Made by a program: the position numbers and the translations under genes. From NCBI GenBank assembly GCA_963844205.1, contig CAWJNK010000013.1, positions 496,001 through 560,000 of the forward strand: a DNA stretch of 64,000 nt. The letters are read 5' to 3'. The stretch comes from DASSUW01 sp963844205 (GTDB lineage: Bacteria > Actinomycetota > Thermoleophilia > Solirubrobacterales > Solirubrobacteraceae). This document shows, piece by piece, positions 24,023 to 34,080 of the stretch. The stretch's first letter is position 1. The number at the start of each line of letters is the position of its first letter. The notes beneath the pieces are model-generated. The model was not told the DNA's origin and made no database searches. It worked only from the letters and a program-made list of their open reading frames with translations.

Positions 24023-25294
24023 GTGACGGCTCTCAGGCGCGAACCGGCGGCGGTGGCGGGCGTCGCCGCGCTGGCGACGATCGCGGGAGGGCTGTACCTG
24101 CAGCGGGTCGCCGGCGAGCCGCTCGGGCTGCCGTATGCGCCGCTGGTCGGCAACTGGGCGCCGCAGGCGGATCCGCTGCTCGTGCTCTCGATCGCCTGCT
24201 TCGCCGCCGCGGTTGCGGTGGCGCCGCGCCTGCTCGCCCTGCCACGCCCCGTGTTCGCCGTCGCGGCGTTCGTGCTGACGCTCGTGCTGCGGCTCGCGCT
24301 CGCCGCCGGGAGCGGCGGGACCGCGCAGTGGAGCCACGTCTTCGACCCCCGGTCGTTCGAGGGGCCGAACGAGTACCTGCCCGCCCTCGGCGCGCTCGAC
24401 TTCGGCGCGGGCTTCTTCGTCGATCGCTTCGCCGAGCTCGTGCCGTCGCTGCCTGTGCACGCCGCGGGTCACCCGCCGGGGCTGCTGCTCGTGCTCCACG
24501 GGCTGGGCATCGACTCGCCCGGTGGGATGGCCGCGCTCTGTATCGGCGTCGGCGCGCTCAGCGGGCCGCTCGCATACCTGCTCGCGCGCCAGGTGCTCGA
24601 CGAGCGCCGGGCACGGGTGGCGGCGCTGCTGCTCGCGCTAGCGCCCGGGGCCCTGCTGTTCGGCGCCACCTCGGCGGACGCGGTCTACCTGACGCTCGGC
24701 CTGCTCGCCGCGTGGCCGCTCGCCGCCCGCTCGTGGACGGCCCGCGCCGCGGGTGCGGTGGCACTCGCCGCCGGGTCGTTCTTCGCGTGGTCGCTGCTGG
24801 CGGTCGGCGCCTGGGCCGCGATCCTGACCCTGCGACGCGAAGGGCTGCGCCAGGCGCTGGCGCTGAGCGCGCTGTGCGCCGTTGCGCTGCTGGCGTTCCA
24901 CGCGCTGCTGCACGCCGCCACGGGGTTCGACCCGATCGGCACCCTGCGCTCGACGGAGGAGGTCTACCGCGCCGGGATCGCGTCGACCCGCCCGTACTGG
25001 TTCTGGCTGCTTGGCTCGCCGGTCGCGTTCCTGGTCGTGCTGGGCGTGCCGCTGAGCTGGCTGGCGGTGCGCGCGCTCGCCCGGGGCGAGACGCTCGCGG
25101 TCGCCATCTTCGCGGTCATCGCGGTGGCCGCCGTCCTCGGCCTCACGAAGGCTGAGACCGAGCGGATCTGGCTGTTCCTCGCGCCGTTCGTCGCGCTCGC
25201 AGCGGCAACGGAGCGTGCGCCGCTGCGCCCGCTCCTCGCAGCGCTCGCCGCGCAGGCGCTGCTCTACGAGCTGGCGTTCGACACGGTGTGGTGA
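24023..25294 (+). CDS. polytopic membrane glycosyltransferase-like protein (GT39/GT-C type)
   Basis: A 423-aa protein with about ten transmembrane helices. Between the second and third is a loop with EGPNEYLPAL and HAAGHPPGLLLVLHGLG, typical of actinobacterial GT-C mannosyltransferase-like proteins using polyprenyl-phosphate sugars. No soluble domain. GTG 24023 is chosen because codons between ATG 23999 and 24023 (AGC, AGA, TAT) are atypical and TATGAC lies 6 bases before the GTG, suggesting a leaderless start. With the epimerase and GT2 nearby it supports a surface glycan role. Confidence 0.75.
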   Translation: MTALRREPAAVAGVAALATIAGGLYLQRVAGEPLGLPYAPLVGNWAPQADPLLVLSIACFAAAVAVAPRLLALPRPVFAVAAFVLTLVLRLALAAGSGGTAQWSHVFDPRSFEGPNEYLPALGALDFGAGFFVDRFAELVPSLPVHAAGHPPGLLLVLHGLGIDSPGGMAALCIGVGALSGPLAYLLARQVLDERRARVAALLLALAPGALLFGATSADAVYLTLGLLAAWPLAARSWTARAAGAVALAAGSFFAWSLLAVGAWAAILTLRREGLRQALALSALCAVALLAFHALLHAATGFDPIGTLRSTEEVYRAGIASTRPYWFWLLGSPVAFLVVLGVPLSWLAVRALARGETLAVAIFAVIAVAAVLGLTKAETERIWLFLAPFVALAAATERAPLRPLLAALAAQALLYELAFDTVW

Positions 25295-25334
25295 ACCGCC
25301 GTGGATGGACCCCGTAGCCCGTACCGTGAGTGCG

Positions 25335-25996
<662 letters not shown>

Positions 25997-26000
<4 letters not shown>

Positions 26001-28219
26001 TCGGGCTCGCGCTCGTCGGCCTGCGAGCGCGCCGCTCGCGCACGCTGCTGGCGGCCGCGGGCGTGCTCGCCGCCTCGCTCGTGGTGGGCACCGCGACCAC
26101 CGTCGGGTACGGGCTCGCGACCGGCTTCGAGCGCTCCGCCGCGGAGGCCGACCTGCCGGACGTGATCGCACGCTTCGATCCCGAGGGTCGCGAGACGCTC
26201 GACGAGCGCGTGCGCGCGCTCCCGAACCTCGCGGCGCGCTCGTACCGGCTCGAGCACAACAACGTGCCGCTGACCGCGAACGGGCGCCACACCCACCGCG
26301 GCGCGGTGCACGTGCTCCTGGGCGGGCGCCGCGGCTACCTCGTCACCGAGGGCCGCGACCTGTCCGGGCGTGCGGACGAGGTCGTCGTCGAGCAGGGGCT
26401 CGCACGCGAGTGGCAGCTCGCGGTCGGCGACCGGTTCGAGATCGGTCGCCGCCGCGACGCGCGCGTCGTCGGCATCGCGGTGTCGCCGGACAACGTCGCC
26501 TTCCCGCTGGCGCGCGCCGCGCGCGTGTACGTAACCGAGCGGTTCGCCGGGTCCGAGCCGGCGAACCTCGCGCTGCTCTGGCTGAACGACCCGTCGAAGG
26601 CCGACGTGACGCTGACCCAGGCGCGCGCCGTCTCGTTCGGGCTCGGGCGGCTCGAGTTCGTCACGCGCGAAGGCGTCCGGGTGCTGCTCGGACAGGCCGC
26701 CGGGATCGTGATCTCGCTGCTGATCGCGTTCTCGCTGGTCGCGCTCGTCGCGGCGGGCACGATGCTCGCCGCCGGCGCGCACGCCGACGTCCAGCGCCGG
26801 CTCGGCGCGTTCGGCGTCCAGCGCGCGATCGGCTTCTCGCCCGCGCGGATCGCCGCGCAGCAGGCGACCGAGGCGGCGCTCGTGGCCGTCCCCGCGGCGG
26901 CGGCGGGGATCGCGCTCGGCGCGCTCGCCGTCGCCGGGCCCGCGGCGGCCCTGCTGGCGGCGCTGAACGAACTGCCCCCCGGCTGGGCGCTCGCGGGCCC
27001 GCTGGCGGCGGCCCTCGCGGCGGTGTCGGCGATCGTCGTCGCGGCTGCGACCTGGCCCGCATGGCGGGCCGCGCGGCGCCCGCCGGTCGAGATCCTGCGC
27101 GGCGGTCCGATCGCCGCGCCCCGGGCCGGCACGTGGGGCGGCACCGGCCTCACGGCCCTCGGCGCGCGGTTCGCGACCGCGGCCCGCGCGCGCTGGGTCG
27201 CCGCCGTCGCGACGATCGCCGTGTGCGCCGGCGTCGTGACCCTGATGCTGGCGCTCGCTTCGCTGCTCGAGCGCCTGCGCGACGATCCCGGCACCGTCGG
27301 CAAGCGGTACCAGCTCACGGTCCGCCTCGACGCCTCGTCGGCCGACGACGTCCGTGCCCTCCCGGGGGTCGCGGACGCCGCGCCGCGCTACGTCGTCGAT
27401 GCGGCCGACTCGTTCCGGCTCGACAAGCCCTTCCGGATCGTGGCCTACCCGGGCGACCACACGCGGTTCGAGGCGCCGCCGCTCGCGGCCGGGCGGCGAC
27501 TCGCGAGCGCGGACGAGGTCGAGGTCGGCGTCGGGCTTGCCGACGCACTCGGGCTGCGGCCGGGGTCGACGCTCGCCGCGCAGCTCCCGACCGGCGAGGA
27601 GGTTCGCCTGCGCGTCGCGGGCGTCGTGCGGGCGCTCGAGAACGACGGTCGGATCGCGTGGGCGCGGCCCGACCGGCTCAGCGGCCTCGAGCCGTCGCTG
27701 GCCGTGCGGCTCGAGGGCGGTGCCGACCGTGCCGGAGTCGAGCGGGCGCTCGAGGCGCTCGGTGCGCCGCCGCAGGACGTCCGCGGCGCGACCACGCGCA
27801 ACGCCGCGTTCCTCGGCGTGCTCGCGGCGCTGCTGCGCGGCGTCGGGCTCGCCGTCGGGCTCGTGTGCCTCTACGCGCTCGTGCAGGCGCTCGCGATGAC
27901 CGCCCGCGAGCGCCGCGAAGCAGTCGCGGTGCTGCGCGCGTGCGGCGGCGACGCGCAGACAGTGGCGCGCGTGCTCCTGGGCGCGGCCACCGTCGTCGCG
28001 CTCCCCGGCGCGCTGCTGGGCGTCGCGCTCGAGCTGACCGTGCTCGGGCCGGTCGTCGCACGGCTCGCGGCGGGCTTCGCGGAGCTGCCGATCGCCCCGA
28101 GCGCCGGCCAGGTCGCGCTCGTCGTCGCCGGCCTGTCCGTCCTGGCGGGCGGAGCGACCGCGCTCGTGGCCCGTCGAGTCCTCAGGGAGCCGGTGGTCAC
28201 CGGCCTGCGCGAGGAATGA
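25997..28219 (+). CDS. ABC transporter permease, double FtsX type
   Basis: A 740-aa membrane protein with an N-terminal helix, an extracytoplasmic domain, three helices (about 235-350), another helix near 390-415, a second extracytoplasmic domain and three C-terminal helices (about 610-735). GTG 25997 overlaps the ATPase stop. Coupled by ATGA to a metallophosphoesterase lipoprotein, an unusual operon partner, so the exporter may handle a phosphorylated lipid or sugar (inference). Confidence 0.9.
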
Positions 28220-29619
28220 GGCGCTTCGCACTGATCCTCGTCGTGCTCGCCGTCGGGGGCTGCGGCGGCGACGAGCCCGGGCGCACGGCTCCCGCGACCT
28301 CCACGCTCGACGCCACCCTCGTCGACCGCGACGGCGACGGGTTCCTCGAGCGCGGGCCCGGCGAGCCGCTGACCGGGCCGGAGGGCGGGCGCGTGCTCGC
28401 GACGTTCGGCCAGATCACCGACGCGCACGTGCGCGACGAGGAGTCGCCCGCCCGCGTGCCCTTCCTCGATCGCCTCGGCGCGCCGTTGACGTCGACGTTC
28501 CGCCCGCAGGAGGCGTTCTCGACCCAGGTCCTCGACGCCGCCGTCCGCGCGCTCGCGCGAGAGCACCCGCAGGCGGTCGTCGTCACCGGCGATCTCATCG
28601 ACTCCGCGCAGGAGAACGAGCTCGACCAGGCGCTCGCCGTGCTCGGGGGCGGCGTCGTGCAGCCCGACAGCGGCAGCCCGGGCTACGACGGCGTGCAAGC
28701 CGCGTCCAATCCCGACCCCTTCTACTTCCGGCCCGACAACGACGCTCCGCGCCACCCGGGCGCGCTCGCCGCCGCCCAGCGCCGCTTCCGCGCCGCCGGC
28801 CTGGGCGTGCCGTGGTACCCCGCGGTCGGCAACCACGACGTGCTCGTGCAGGGCGAGGTGCCCGCGACCGACGCGATCGAGCGGGTGGCGACCGGCGACA
28901 GGCTGGTGACGGGGATCGACCCGTCGTTCCAGCCGCCGACGCTCGACGAGGAGGACGCGCCCGCCGCCGTCGACGCGCTGCTCACGCAGGGACATCTGTT
29001 CGGCCGCGCCGAGACCGTGCCGGCGGACGGCGGGCGGCGTCACCTCGAGCCCGCCGAGCTGGTCGAGCGGCTCGCTGCAGCGGCAGGCGTGCAGCCCGCG
29101 GCGCCGGACCGGCTCGACTACACGTTCGAGCTCGCGCCGGGGGTGCGCGGGATCGTGCTCGACACCGCCGACCGCGCCGGCGGCTCGCGCGGCGTCGTGA
29201 CCGCCGAACAGGTGCGCTGGCTCGAGGAGCAGCTCACCGGCGACTGGGTCGTGGTCTTCGCCCACAACCCGCTCGAGACGTCCGTCGGCGGCCGGGCGGC
29301 CCTCGCCGCGCTCGACGCCGCTCCACGCGTCGTCGCCGTCGTGTCCGGCAACCGCCACCGGAACACGATCGAGCCGCGCGACGGCTATTGGCTCATCGGC
29401 ACCTCGTCGTTGGCCGACTTCCCGCAGCAGTCCCGGATGTTCCGGCTGCGCGAAGCGCCGCGCGGCGCGGTCCTCGAGACGTGGATGGTCGACCACGACG
29501 GCAGAGGCCTCGCCGGGACCGCGCGCGAGCTCGCCTACCTCGACGCCCAGGGCGGCCGCCCACAGGCCTTCGCAGGCGAGCGGAGCGATCGCAACGCGCG
29601 GCTGTTCGTGACGCCATAG
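28216..29619 (+). CDS. metallophosphoesterase lipoprotein (TIGR03767-like)
   Basis: A 467-aa exported calcineurin-like phosphoesterase. The first 17 residues are a lipoprotein signal with VGGC. Metal-site blocks are visible: ITDAHV (block I), VVTGDLID (II), AVGNHD (III) and VVFAHNPLE (IV). The last block, normally G-H-x-H, reads SGNRHRN, so the first His is Asn. Length and spacing fit the actinobacterial TIGR03767 family. ATG 28216 overlaps the permease stop. Acts outside the membrane, probably on a substrate related to the exporter. Confidence 0.85.
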   Translation: MRRFALILVVLAVGGCGGDEPGRTAPATSTLDATLVDRDGDGFLERGPGEPLTGPEGGRVLATFGQITDAHVRDEESPARVPFLDRLGAPLTSTFRPQEAFSTQVLDAAVRALAREHPQAVVVTGDLIDSAQENELDQALAVLGGGVVQPDSGSPGYDGVQAASNPDPFYFRPDNDAPRHPGALAAAQRRFRAAGLGVPWYPAVGNHDVLVQGEVPATDAIERVATGDRLVTGIDPSFQPPTLDEEDAPAAVDALLTQGHLFGRAETVPADGGRRHLEPAELVERLAAAAGVQPAAPDRLDYTFELAPGVRGIVLDTADRAGGSRGVVTAEQVRWLEEQLTGDWVVVFAHNPLETSVGGRAALAALDAAPRVVAVVSGNRHRNTIEPRDGYWLIGTSSLADFPQQSRMFRLREAPRGAVLETWMVDHDGRGLAGTARELAYLDAQGGRPQAFAGERSDRNARLFVTP

Positions 29620-29679
29620 GACCCCTGCCTCGTCGCGCTGGGCCCGTACTCGTTCGCAGGACCTTCCTACTCGGCGCAG

Positions 29680-30090
29680 CTACCCGCGCAGACCAAGCCT
29701 CCACGAAGGGATGGCTCGATCGCCATGCGCCTGAACGTGAGGCACCGGCGAGTCCTCCAGGGACAGCCGCTCATTAAGGCCGACAATCGGCTCCAGGTCC
29801 TTCGAACGCCCATCTGCAAATGGGGAGCGCGCGAGCTCGATCGGACGAGCCGGCGGCGGGGGCGCCGTCCGCGTGACGATGATTGGGCGATCGCGCTTCG
29901 GCAGCCTCGGCAGGACCGGTGGCGGCGAGGGCTCTCGCACTGGGAGCATCGCACGTGGCGTCACGCCCGTGTCCACGTCCACCGCTCGAGAACGGACCTC
30001 GCTCAGCACCCGATCCCGGTCCGGCGACGGTGGCAGCCGCTCGAGCATGTCCACCAGATCCTTCAGCCGCTTGACGCGCTCCGTAGCCAT
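29680..30090 (-). CDS. hypothetical protein (136 aa)
   Basis: A soluble protein: an N-terminal amphipathic helix (VKRLKDLVDMLERLPPSPDRDRVL), then a Pro-rich linker (PSPPPVLPRLPKRD, TAPPPPARP) and a charged C-terminus. AAGGAGG 6 bases upstream of ATG 30090 makes it a real gene. I know no domain for it. Convergent with the phosphoesterase. The C-terminal third has weaker codon bias and may be poorly conserved. Confidence 0.65.
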   Translation of the reverse strand: MATERVKRLKDLVDMLERLPPSPDRDRVLSEVRSRAVDVDTGVTPRAMLPVREPSPPPVLPRLPKRDRPIIVTRTAPPPPARPIELARSPFADGRSKDLEPIVGLNERLSLEDSPVPHVQAHGDRAIPSWRLGLRG

Positions 30091-30317
30091 TCACGCCTCC
30101 TTCTCGCCGAACCTTGTAGGAGGGTGCCGCGGAGTGGCCACCCAGAGCCAAACAAGGTAGCGGCCGCGGGCCGCATCGAAACGCAACATGTGTCCACTGT
30201 GGCTCGGCGAGTCTGCGCAGTACCCTGTTGTTAAGAGCGGCGCACCGCCAGATGCTCACGCCTCCCGCATCTTCGCGTGGCGATGCAGTCAAACCGGGGG
30301 GCCGGTTAGGTGGCGCG

Positions 30318-30533
30318 ATGGGCGACACGAGCAAGCGGCAGCCGGCGGCTGAACCGCCCAAGCGCGGCGAAGCCGCGTGGAGGGCGGCCAAGGATGCAGT
30401 CGCCAGCCGCAACGAGCGTGCGTACAAGTTGGGTCGGGAGCGCCGACAGAGGGAGTACGAGGAGTACGCGGCCAATCGCCGGGCCGCCGATGTGCGCGAG
30501 CGGGCGGAGCTTGCGAAACAAAGACCTAGCTAG
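30318..30533 (+). CDS. small basic helical protein (71 aa)
   Basis: Starts MGDTSKRQPAAEPPKRGEAA and continues as one long charged helix rich in Arg, Lys, Glu and Tyr (RERRQREYEEYAANRRAAD). No known domain. The upstream in-frame ATG at 30228 would add low-confidence residues. The region 30091-30317 holds no gene I can support. Followed closely by another small basic gene, so they may be a pair of nucleic-acid or ribosome-binding peptides. Confidence 0.5.
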   Translation: MGDTSKRQPAAEPPKRGEAAWRAAKDAVASRNERAYKLGRERRQREYEEYAANRRAADVRERAELAKQRPS

Positions 30534-30565
30534 CGCTCGGAACGCCCCACGAAGAAACGGAATGC

Positions 30566-30742
30566 ATGGCCTCGAAATCCAAGAAAAAGACCACGATGGC
30601 GAAGCTCAACCGCGAAAACGCGGTCCGTGAGCGTCGACAGCGAAAGCAGGCCAAGAAGGACGCGAGGAAGCAGGCTGCGGCAGGCCCGCCGAGCGGACCG
30701 CCCGACGCGCCGAGCGTGCAGCTCCCGGACCCGACCTCCTGA
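30566..30742 (+). CDS. small basic protein (58 aa)
   Basis: Encodes MASKSKKKTTMAKLNRENAV, then RERRQRKQAKKDARKQAAAG and a Pro-rich tail PPSGPPDAPSVQLPDPTS. The KKTTMAKL-x-RE opening recurs in short actinobacterial proteins. Highly basic and unstructured, suggesting RNA or ribosome contact. The codons AAA and AAG at the start match selection for Lys rather than noise. Confidence 0.55.
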   Translation: MASKSKKKTTMAKLNRENAVRERRQRKQAKKDARKQAAAGPPSGPPDAPSVQLPDPTS

Positions 30743-30765
30743 GACGTCGAATCGCCGGCGGAGCG

Positions 30766-32259
30766 CTAGCCGATCCGCTCCGCCAGCTCGACGATGATCC
30801 CCTCCGGGCCACGGACGTAGCAGAGCCAGTAGCTGTCCCCGTAGTTCTCCAGTTCGCCGACGAGCTCCGCCCCATGGGCTCGTAGGCGGGCGAGGACGGC
30901 TTCGATGTCGTCGACGGCGAAGGTGATATGGCGGAGACCCGGGGTGTTGGCCGGCGCGTGCCCGTCGCCGCCCTGCGTCGCCGGTGAGTGGAACTTGATC
31001 AGCTCGAGTCGTCCGTGGCCGTCCGGGGTCTGCAGGAACGCGACATCGCTCCGTACGCCCTCGAGCCCCACGATGCGGTCCACCGAGCGACCTTCGGCGG
31101 ACGTCTCGCCCTGCAGCTCGAGTCCGAGCTCGACGAAGAACCCGGTGGCGGCCGCGAGGTCGTCGACAACGATGCCGACGTGGTCCATCCGTTGGATCGC
31201 CACGCGCTCGATGGTACGGAGGTGACGCACACGCCGGCGCTGCTGCACGCCGGCGCTCTGCCCGACCGCGGAGCGCACCAACGGGTGCCGGAAACGGACG
31301 GAGTTGACGTCGAGGTCGATGAGCGCCGCCTCGGCGGCCGGCTCCAGCGCGTCGAGATCGAGCGGTGTCCCGGCGACGGCGACGGCGGCCTGCAGGATTT
31401 CGCCCACGGCGTCCCCGTCGCTGAGCGCGGCGACGAGCAGGACAAGGCGAGTGGCGTCGGGCAGGTCGGATACGCGACCGGCGAAGGCGCGCTCGAGGCG
31501 CGCGGTCAGCGGCATGCCGCCTGGAGCCAACTCCTCGTCCCCGGGCTCAGCCGCGACCGCCGGCAGTTCGAGGAGCGCCAGCGGGTTTCCGCCGGCCTCA
31601 CGCAGCACGCGGTTGCGTGCGGTCAGAGGAAGGTCGAAGGCCGCTGCGTCGAGCAGCGCCGCGGCGGTCGGGTCGTCGAGACCGGCGAGCCTGTGCTCCG
31701 GCAACCCCGCATCGGCGAGCGCCGACGGATAGCCGTCACGGGCGGCGGCCAGCAGGACGATCGGGTCAGACTCGATCCGACGAGCGACGAACGCGAGCAC
31801 GCCTGCCGTCGGGGGGTCGAGCCAGTGAGCGTCGTCGACGACGAGCAACAGTGGGGCATCGTCGGCGACCTCCGCGAGGAGATCGAGCGCGGCCATGGCA
31901 ATCCGGTAATGCTCGGGCTCCACCTCGCGCGTCAGCCCGAAGGCGGCGTCGAGCGCGTCCCGCTGGATGGGCGGTAGATCGACGGCACGCTCGCGTACCG
32001 GGCGGAGCATCTGGTGCAGCCCCGCGAACGGCAGATGCGCTTCCGAGTGCACGCCCGTTGCAGTGAGCACCGTCATCCCACGGTCGCCGGCCGTCTGCGC
32101 GGCCACAGACAACAGCCGAGACTTGCCGATGCCCGGATCGCCGCGAAGCACGAGCGCCTGCCCGCGCTCGTCAACCCCGTCCAGGAGTGACGTCAGGAGG
32201 CTCTGCTCCTCGGCGCGCCCGAGCAACGGCGCAGCCTCGTCACGAACAGGGCCGAGCAT
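30766..32259 (-). CDS. truncated LuxR-type ATPase fused in frame to a VOC (glyoxalase-fold) protein
   Basis: One 497-aa frame. Residues 1-340 are the N-terminal AAA/STAND part of a LuxR regulator: LLGRAEEQSLL, Walker A RGDPGIGKSRLL, Walker B LLLVVDDAHWLD, and FRHPLVRSAV where the TPR and HTH parts would begin. It then jumps to a complete VOC domain (QRMDHVGIVVDDLAAATGFF to EGIIVELAERI). GGAGG ten bases before ATG 32259 sets the start. GTG 31203 could independently start a normal 145-aa VOC protein. So either a deletion joined two genes or read-through makes a chimera. The DNA-binding half of the regulator is lost. Confidence 0.8.
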   Translation of the reverse strand: MLGPVRDEAAPLLGRAEEQSLLTSLLDGVDERGQALVLRGDPGIGKSRLLSVAAQTAGDRGMTVLTATGVHSEAHLPFAGLHQMLRPVRERAVDLPPIQRDALDAAFGLTREVEPEHYRIAMAALDLLAEVADDAPLLLVVDDAHWLDPPTAGVLAFVARRIESDPIVLLAAARDGYPSALADAGLPEHRLAGLDDPTAAALLDAAAFDLPLTARNRVLREAGGNPLALLELPAVAAEPGDEELAPGGMPLTARLERAFAGRVSDLPDATRLVLLVAALSDGDAVGEILQAAVAVAGTPLDLDALEPAAEAALIDLDVNSVRFRHPLVRSAVGQSAGVQQRRRVRHLRTIERVAIQRMDHVGIVVDDLAAATGFFVELGLELQGETSAEGRSVDRIVGLEGVRSDVAFLQTPDGHGRLELIKFHSPATQGGDGHAPANTPGLRHITFAVDDIEAVLARLRAHGAELVGELENYGDSYWLCYVRGPEGIIVELAERIG

Positions 32260-32306
32260 GACGAACCATCCTCCCACGACCCGGTCGTGCGTCCACGGGT
32301 ATCAGA

Positions 32307-33461
32307 TCAGCCGCCGGGCTCGAGCGGCAGCCGGACGGCGACGCCGTAGCCGCCGGTCGGACGGGGTCCGGCTGTGAAGGCTCCGTCGAAGAGTGCTGCG
32401 CGCTCGCGCATCCCGACCAGTCCGTGACCGCCGCCGTTCTTGCTTGCCGAGCCGGTGGCCGTCCCGTCGTCGGTGACCTCGAGCTCCAGCGCGCCCGGCC
32501 GATAGCGCACCATGACGCGCGCGGCGTGGGCCGAGCTGTGCTTGAGCACGTTCGTCAGCGCCTCCTGCACGATCCGGTAGGCCGACAGCTCGAGCCCGGG
32601 CGGCAGCGGCCGGCGCTGGCCGTCCACGCGCAGCTCGGTCGCGAGGCCCGCGTGGTTGATCTGCTCGATCAGCGTGCCGAGGTCCGCCAGCGTCGGCTGT
32701 GGCTCGAGCGGCGGCTCGCCGTCCTCGGCGCGCACGATGCCGAGCAGGCGCCGCAGCTCGCCAAGCGCCTGGCGGCCGGTGCTCTCGATGTCGCGTAGTG
32801 CCGCGGTCGTGTCTGGCCGTTCGCCGCCGATCACGCGGCGCTCGGCGCCGGCCTGCAGGACCATCACGTTCACGCAGTGGGCGACGACGTCGTGGAGCTC
32901 GCGCGCGATCCTGCTCCGCTCGGCCGCCGCGGCGGCGGCGACCTGGCGATCGCGCTCGCTCTCGAGCACGACGGCGCGGTCGGCGAGCTGGGCGGCAAGC
33001 GCTCGGCGGCTTCGCACCGCGCATCCGGCCGCCCAGACGCCCGCGAAGATCGTGCCGAGGAACAGGAAGTCGCTGCCATGGCCCGCGACCAGTGAAGCGC
33101 CGAAGAGCGGCACCAGCACCGCGGCGAGCCCGGCGACGGCGGCTCGCAGCGGCGCGTGCGCGCCGACCGAGTAGCACGCGAGCAGCAGCGCGAGGCTTGG
33201 GGAGACCAGCTGGTCAGGCACGTTCCACGCGGCGCCGCCGATCAGCACGAGCGCGATCACCGCGACGGCCACGGCGATCGGCGCGCGGCGGCGGAAAATA
33301 GTCACCGCGGTCGTCGCCGCAGTGATCGCCGCGACCGCCGCGCGCGGCCCGTCCAGCGAGCTGAACGTCCACGCCTCGACCTGCCCGTAGACGGTCAGCG
33401 TGCCGGCAACGAGGAGGTCACGGGTCCCCGGGTCGCGCCAGAACCTCGACGCCGAGCGCAT
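32307..33461 (-). CDS. NarL-type sensor histidine kinase
   Basis: A 384-aa kinase with five or six N-terminal helices (20-145), a short coiled coil, then the HisKA_3 box ERSRIARELHDVVAHCVNVM and a HATPase domain (QEALTNVLKHS, VTDDGTA, GHGLVGMRERAAL). No extracytoplasmic sensor, so a membrane cue is likely. The only nearby NarL-type regulator without a kinase is at 34081, on the other strand past the barrel protein; they are probably partners (inference). Confidence 0.9.
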   Translation of the reverse strand: MRSASRFWRDPGTRDLLVAGTLTVYGQVEAWTFSSLDGPRAAVAAITAATTAVTIFRRRAPIAVAVAVIALVLIGGAAWNVPDQLVSPSLALLLACYSVGAHAPLRAAVAGLAAVLVPLFGASLVAGHGSDFLFLGTIFAGVWAAGCAVRSRRALAAQLADRAVVLESERDRQVAAAAAAERSRIARELHDVVAHCVNVMVLQAGAERRVIGGERPDTTAALRDIESTGRQALGELRRLLGIVRAEDGEPPLEPQPTLADLGTLIEQINHAGLATELRVDGQRRPLPPGLELSAYRIVQEALTNVLKHSSAHAARVMVRYRPGALELEVTDDGTATGSASKNGGGHGLVGMRERAALFDGAFTAGPRPTGGYGVAVRLPLEPGG

Positions 33462-33470
33462 GCGCCGACT

Positions 33471-33971
33471 CTAACCCTTCACACGCACGATCAGACGAGC
33501 GTTGCCGTCCTTGGTGGGCCTCACCTCGACGCTGCCGTGCGCGCTGCGGTAGGCGCTCGTCCCGCCGACGACAGCGAGCTCCTCGACGGCCGGGTTGCGA
33601 GCGCCGGGGACGCGGCGGTTGAACCCGCCGCCCTGGAGGGCGAGCATCCCGCGCGGCAGGAACATCGTGCCGAGCTTCATCGAGCCCTCATAGCGCTCGT
33701 CCAGCGCGTAGTCGACGACCTCGATACGGCCAAACGGCTTGCCGGCGCGCTCGAGATCGGCCGCGCCGACCACGTAGTCTCCCGCCGACTCGCCTTTGCG
33801 GCCGACGTCGACCTCGGCCGACGAACCTGCGTCGAAGACGGCGCGGAGCTCGATCGGTGCACCGTCGGCGGACGCCGGCTCGCCGGATCCCCAGGCGGCC
33901 GTACCGGCCGCCGCCATGCCGCAGGCCACCAGGGCCGCCGCGAACTTCACAGATGTGAGGTTTGGCTTCAT
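33471..33971 (-). CDS. exported allene-oxide-cyclase/dirigent-like barrel protein
   Basis: A 166-aa protein with a signal peptide (KFAAALVACGMAAAGTAAWG). The mature part reads as an eight-strand barrel: DYVVGAADLERAG, RIEVVDYALD, MFLPRGMLALQGG and VVGGTSAYRSAHGSVEV, the pattern of the AOC-like/dirigent family seen in actinobacteria, where the GG-T-x-x-Y segment is typical. ATG 33971 (MKPNLTSV) is chosen over the 34007 extension. Role unknown; possibly a ligand-binding or antioxidant barrel. It lies between the kinase and its likely regulator. Confidence 0.75.
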   Translation of the reverse strand: MKPNLTSVKFAAALVACGMAAAGTAAWGSGEPASADGAPIELRAVFDAGSSAEVDVGRKGESAGDYVVGAADLERAGKPFGRIEVVDYALDERYEGSMKLGTMFLPRGMLALQGGGFNRRVPGARNPAVEELAVVGGTSAYRSAHGSVEVRPTKDGNARLIVRVKG

Positions 33972-34080
33972 GTCAACGACCGTAAGAGCCGCCGACGCCG
34001 CTGCCATCGGCCGCGCGACGGGACTCGTCTACGACCTCAGGATGAGCGCGACCGCGACCTGAAGCCGATACGTTCGCCGC

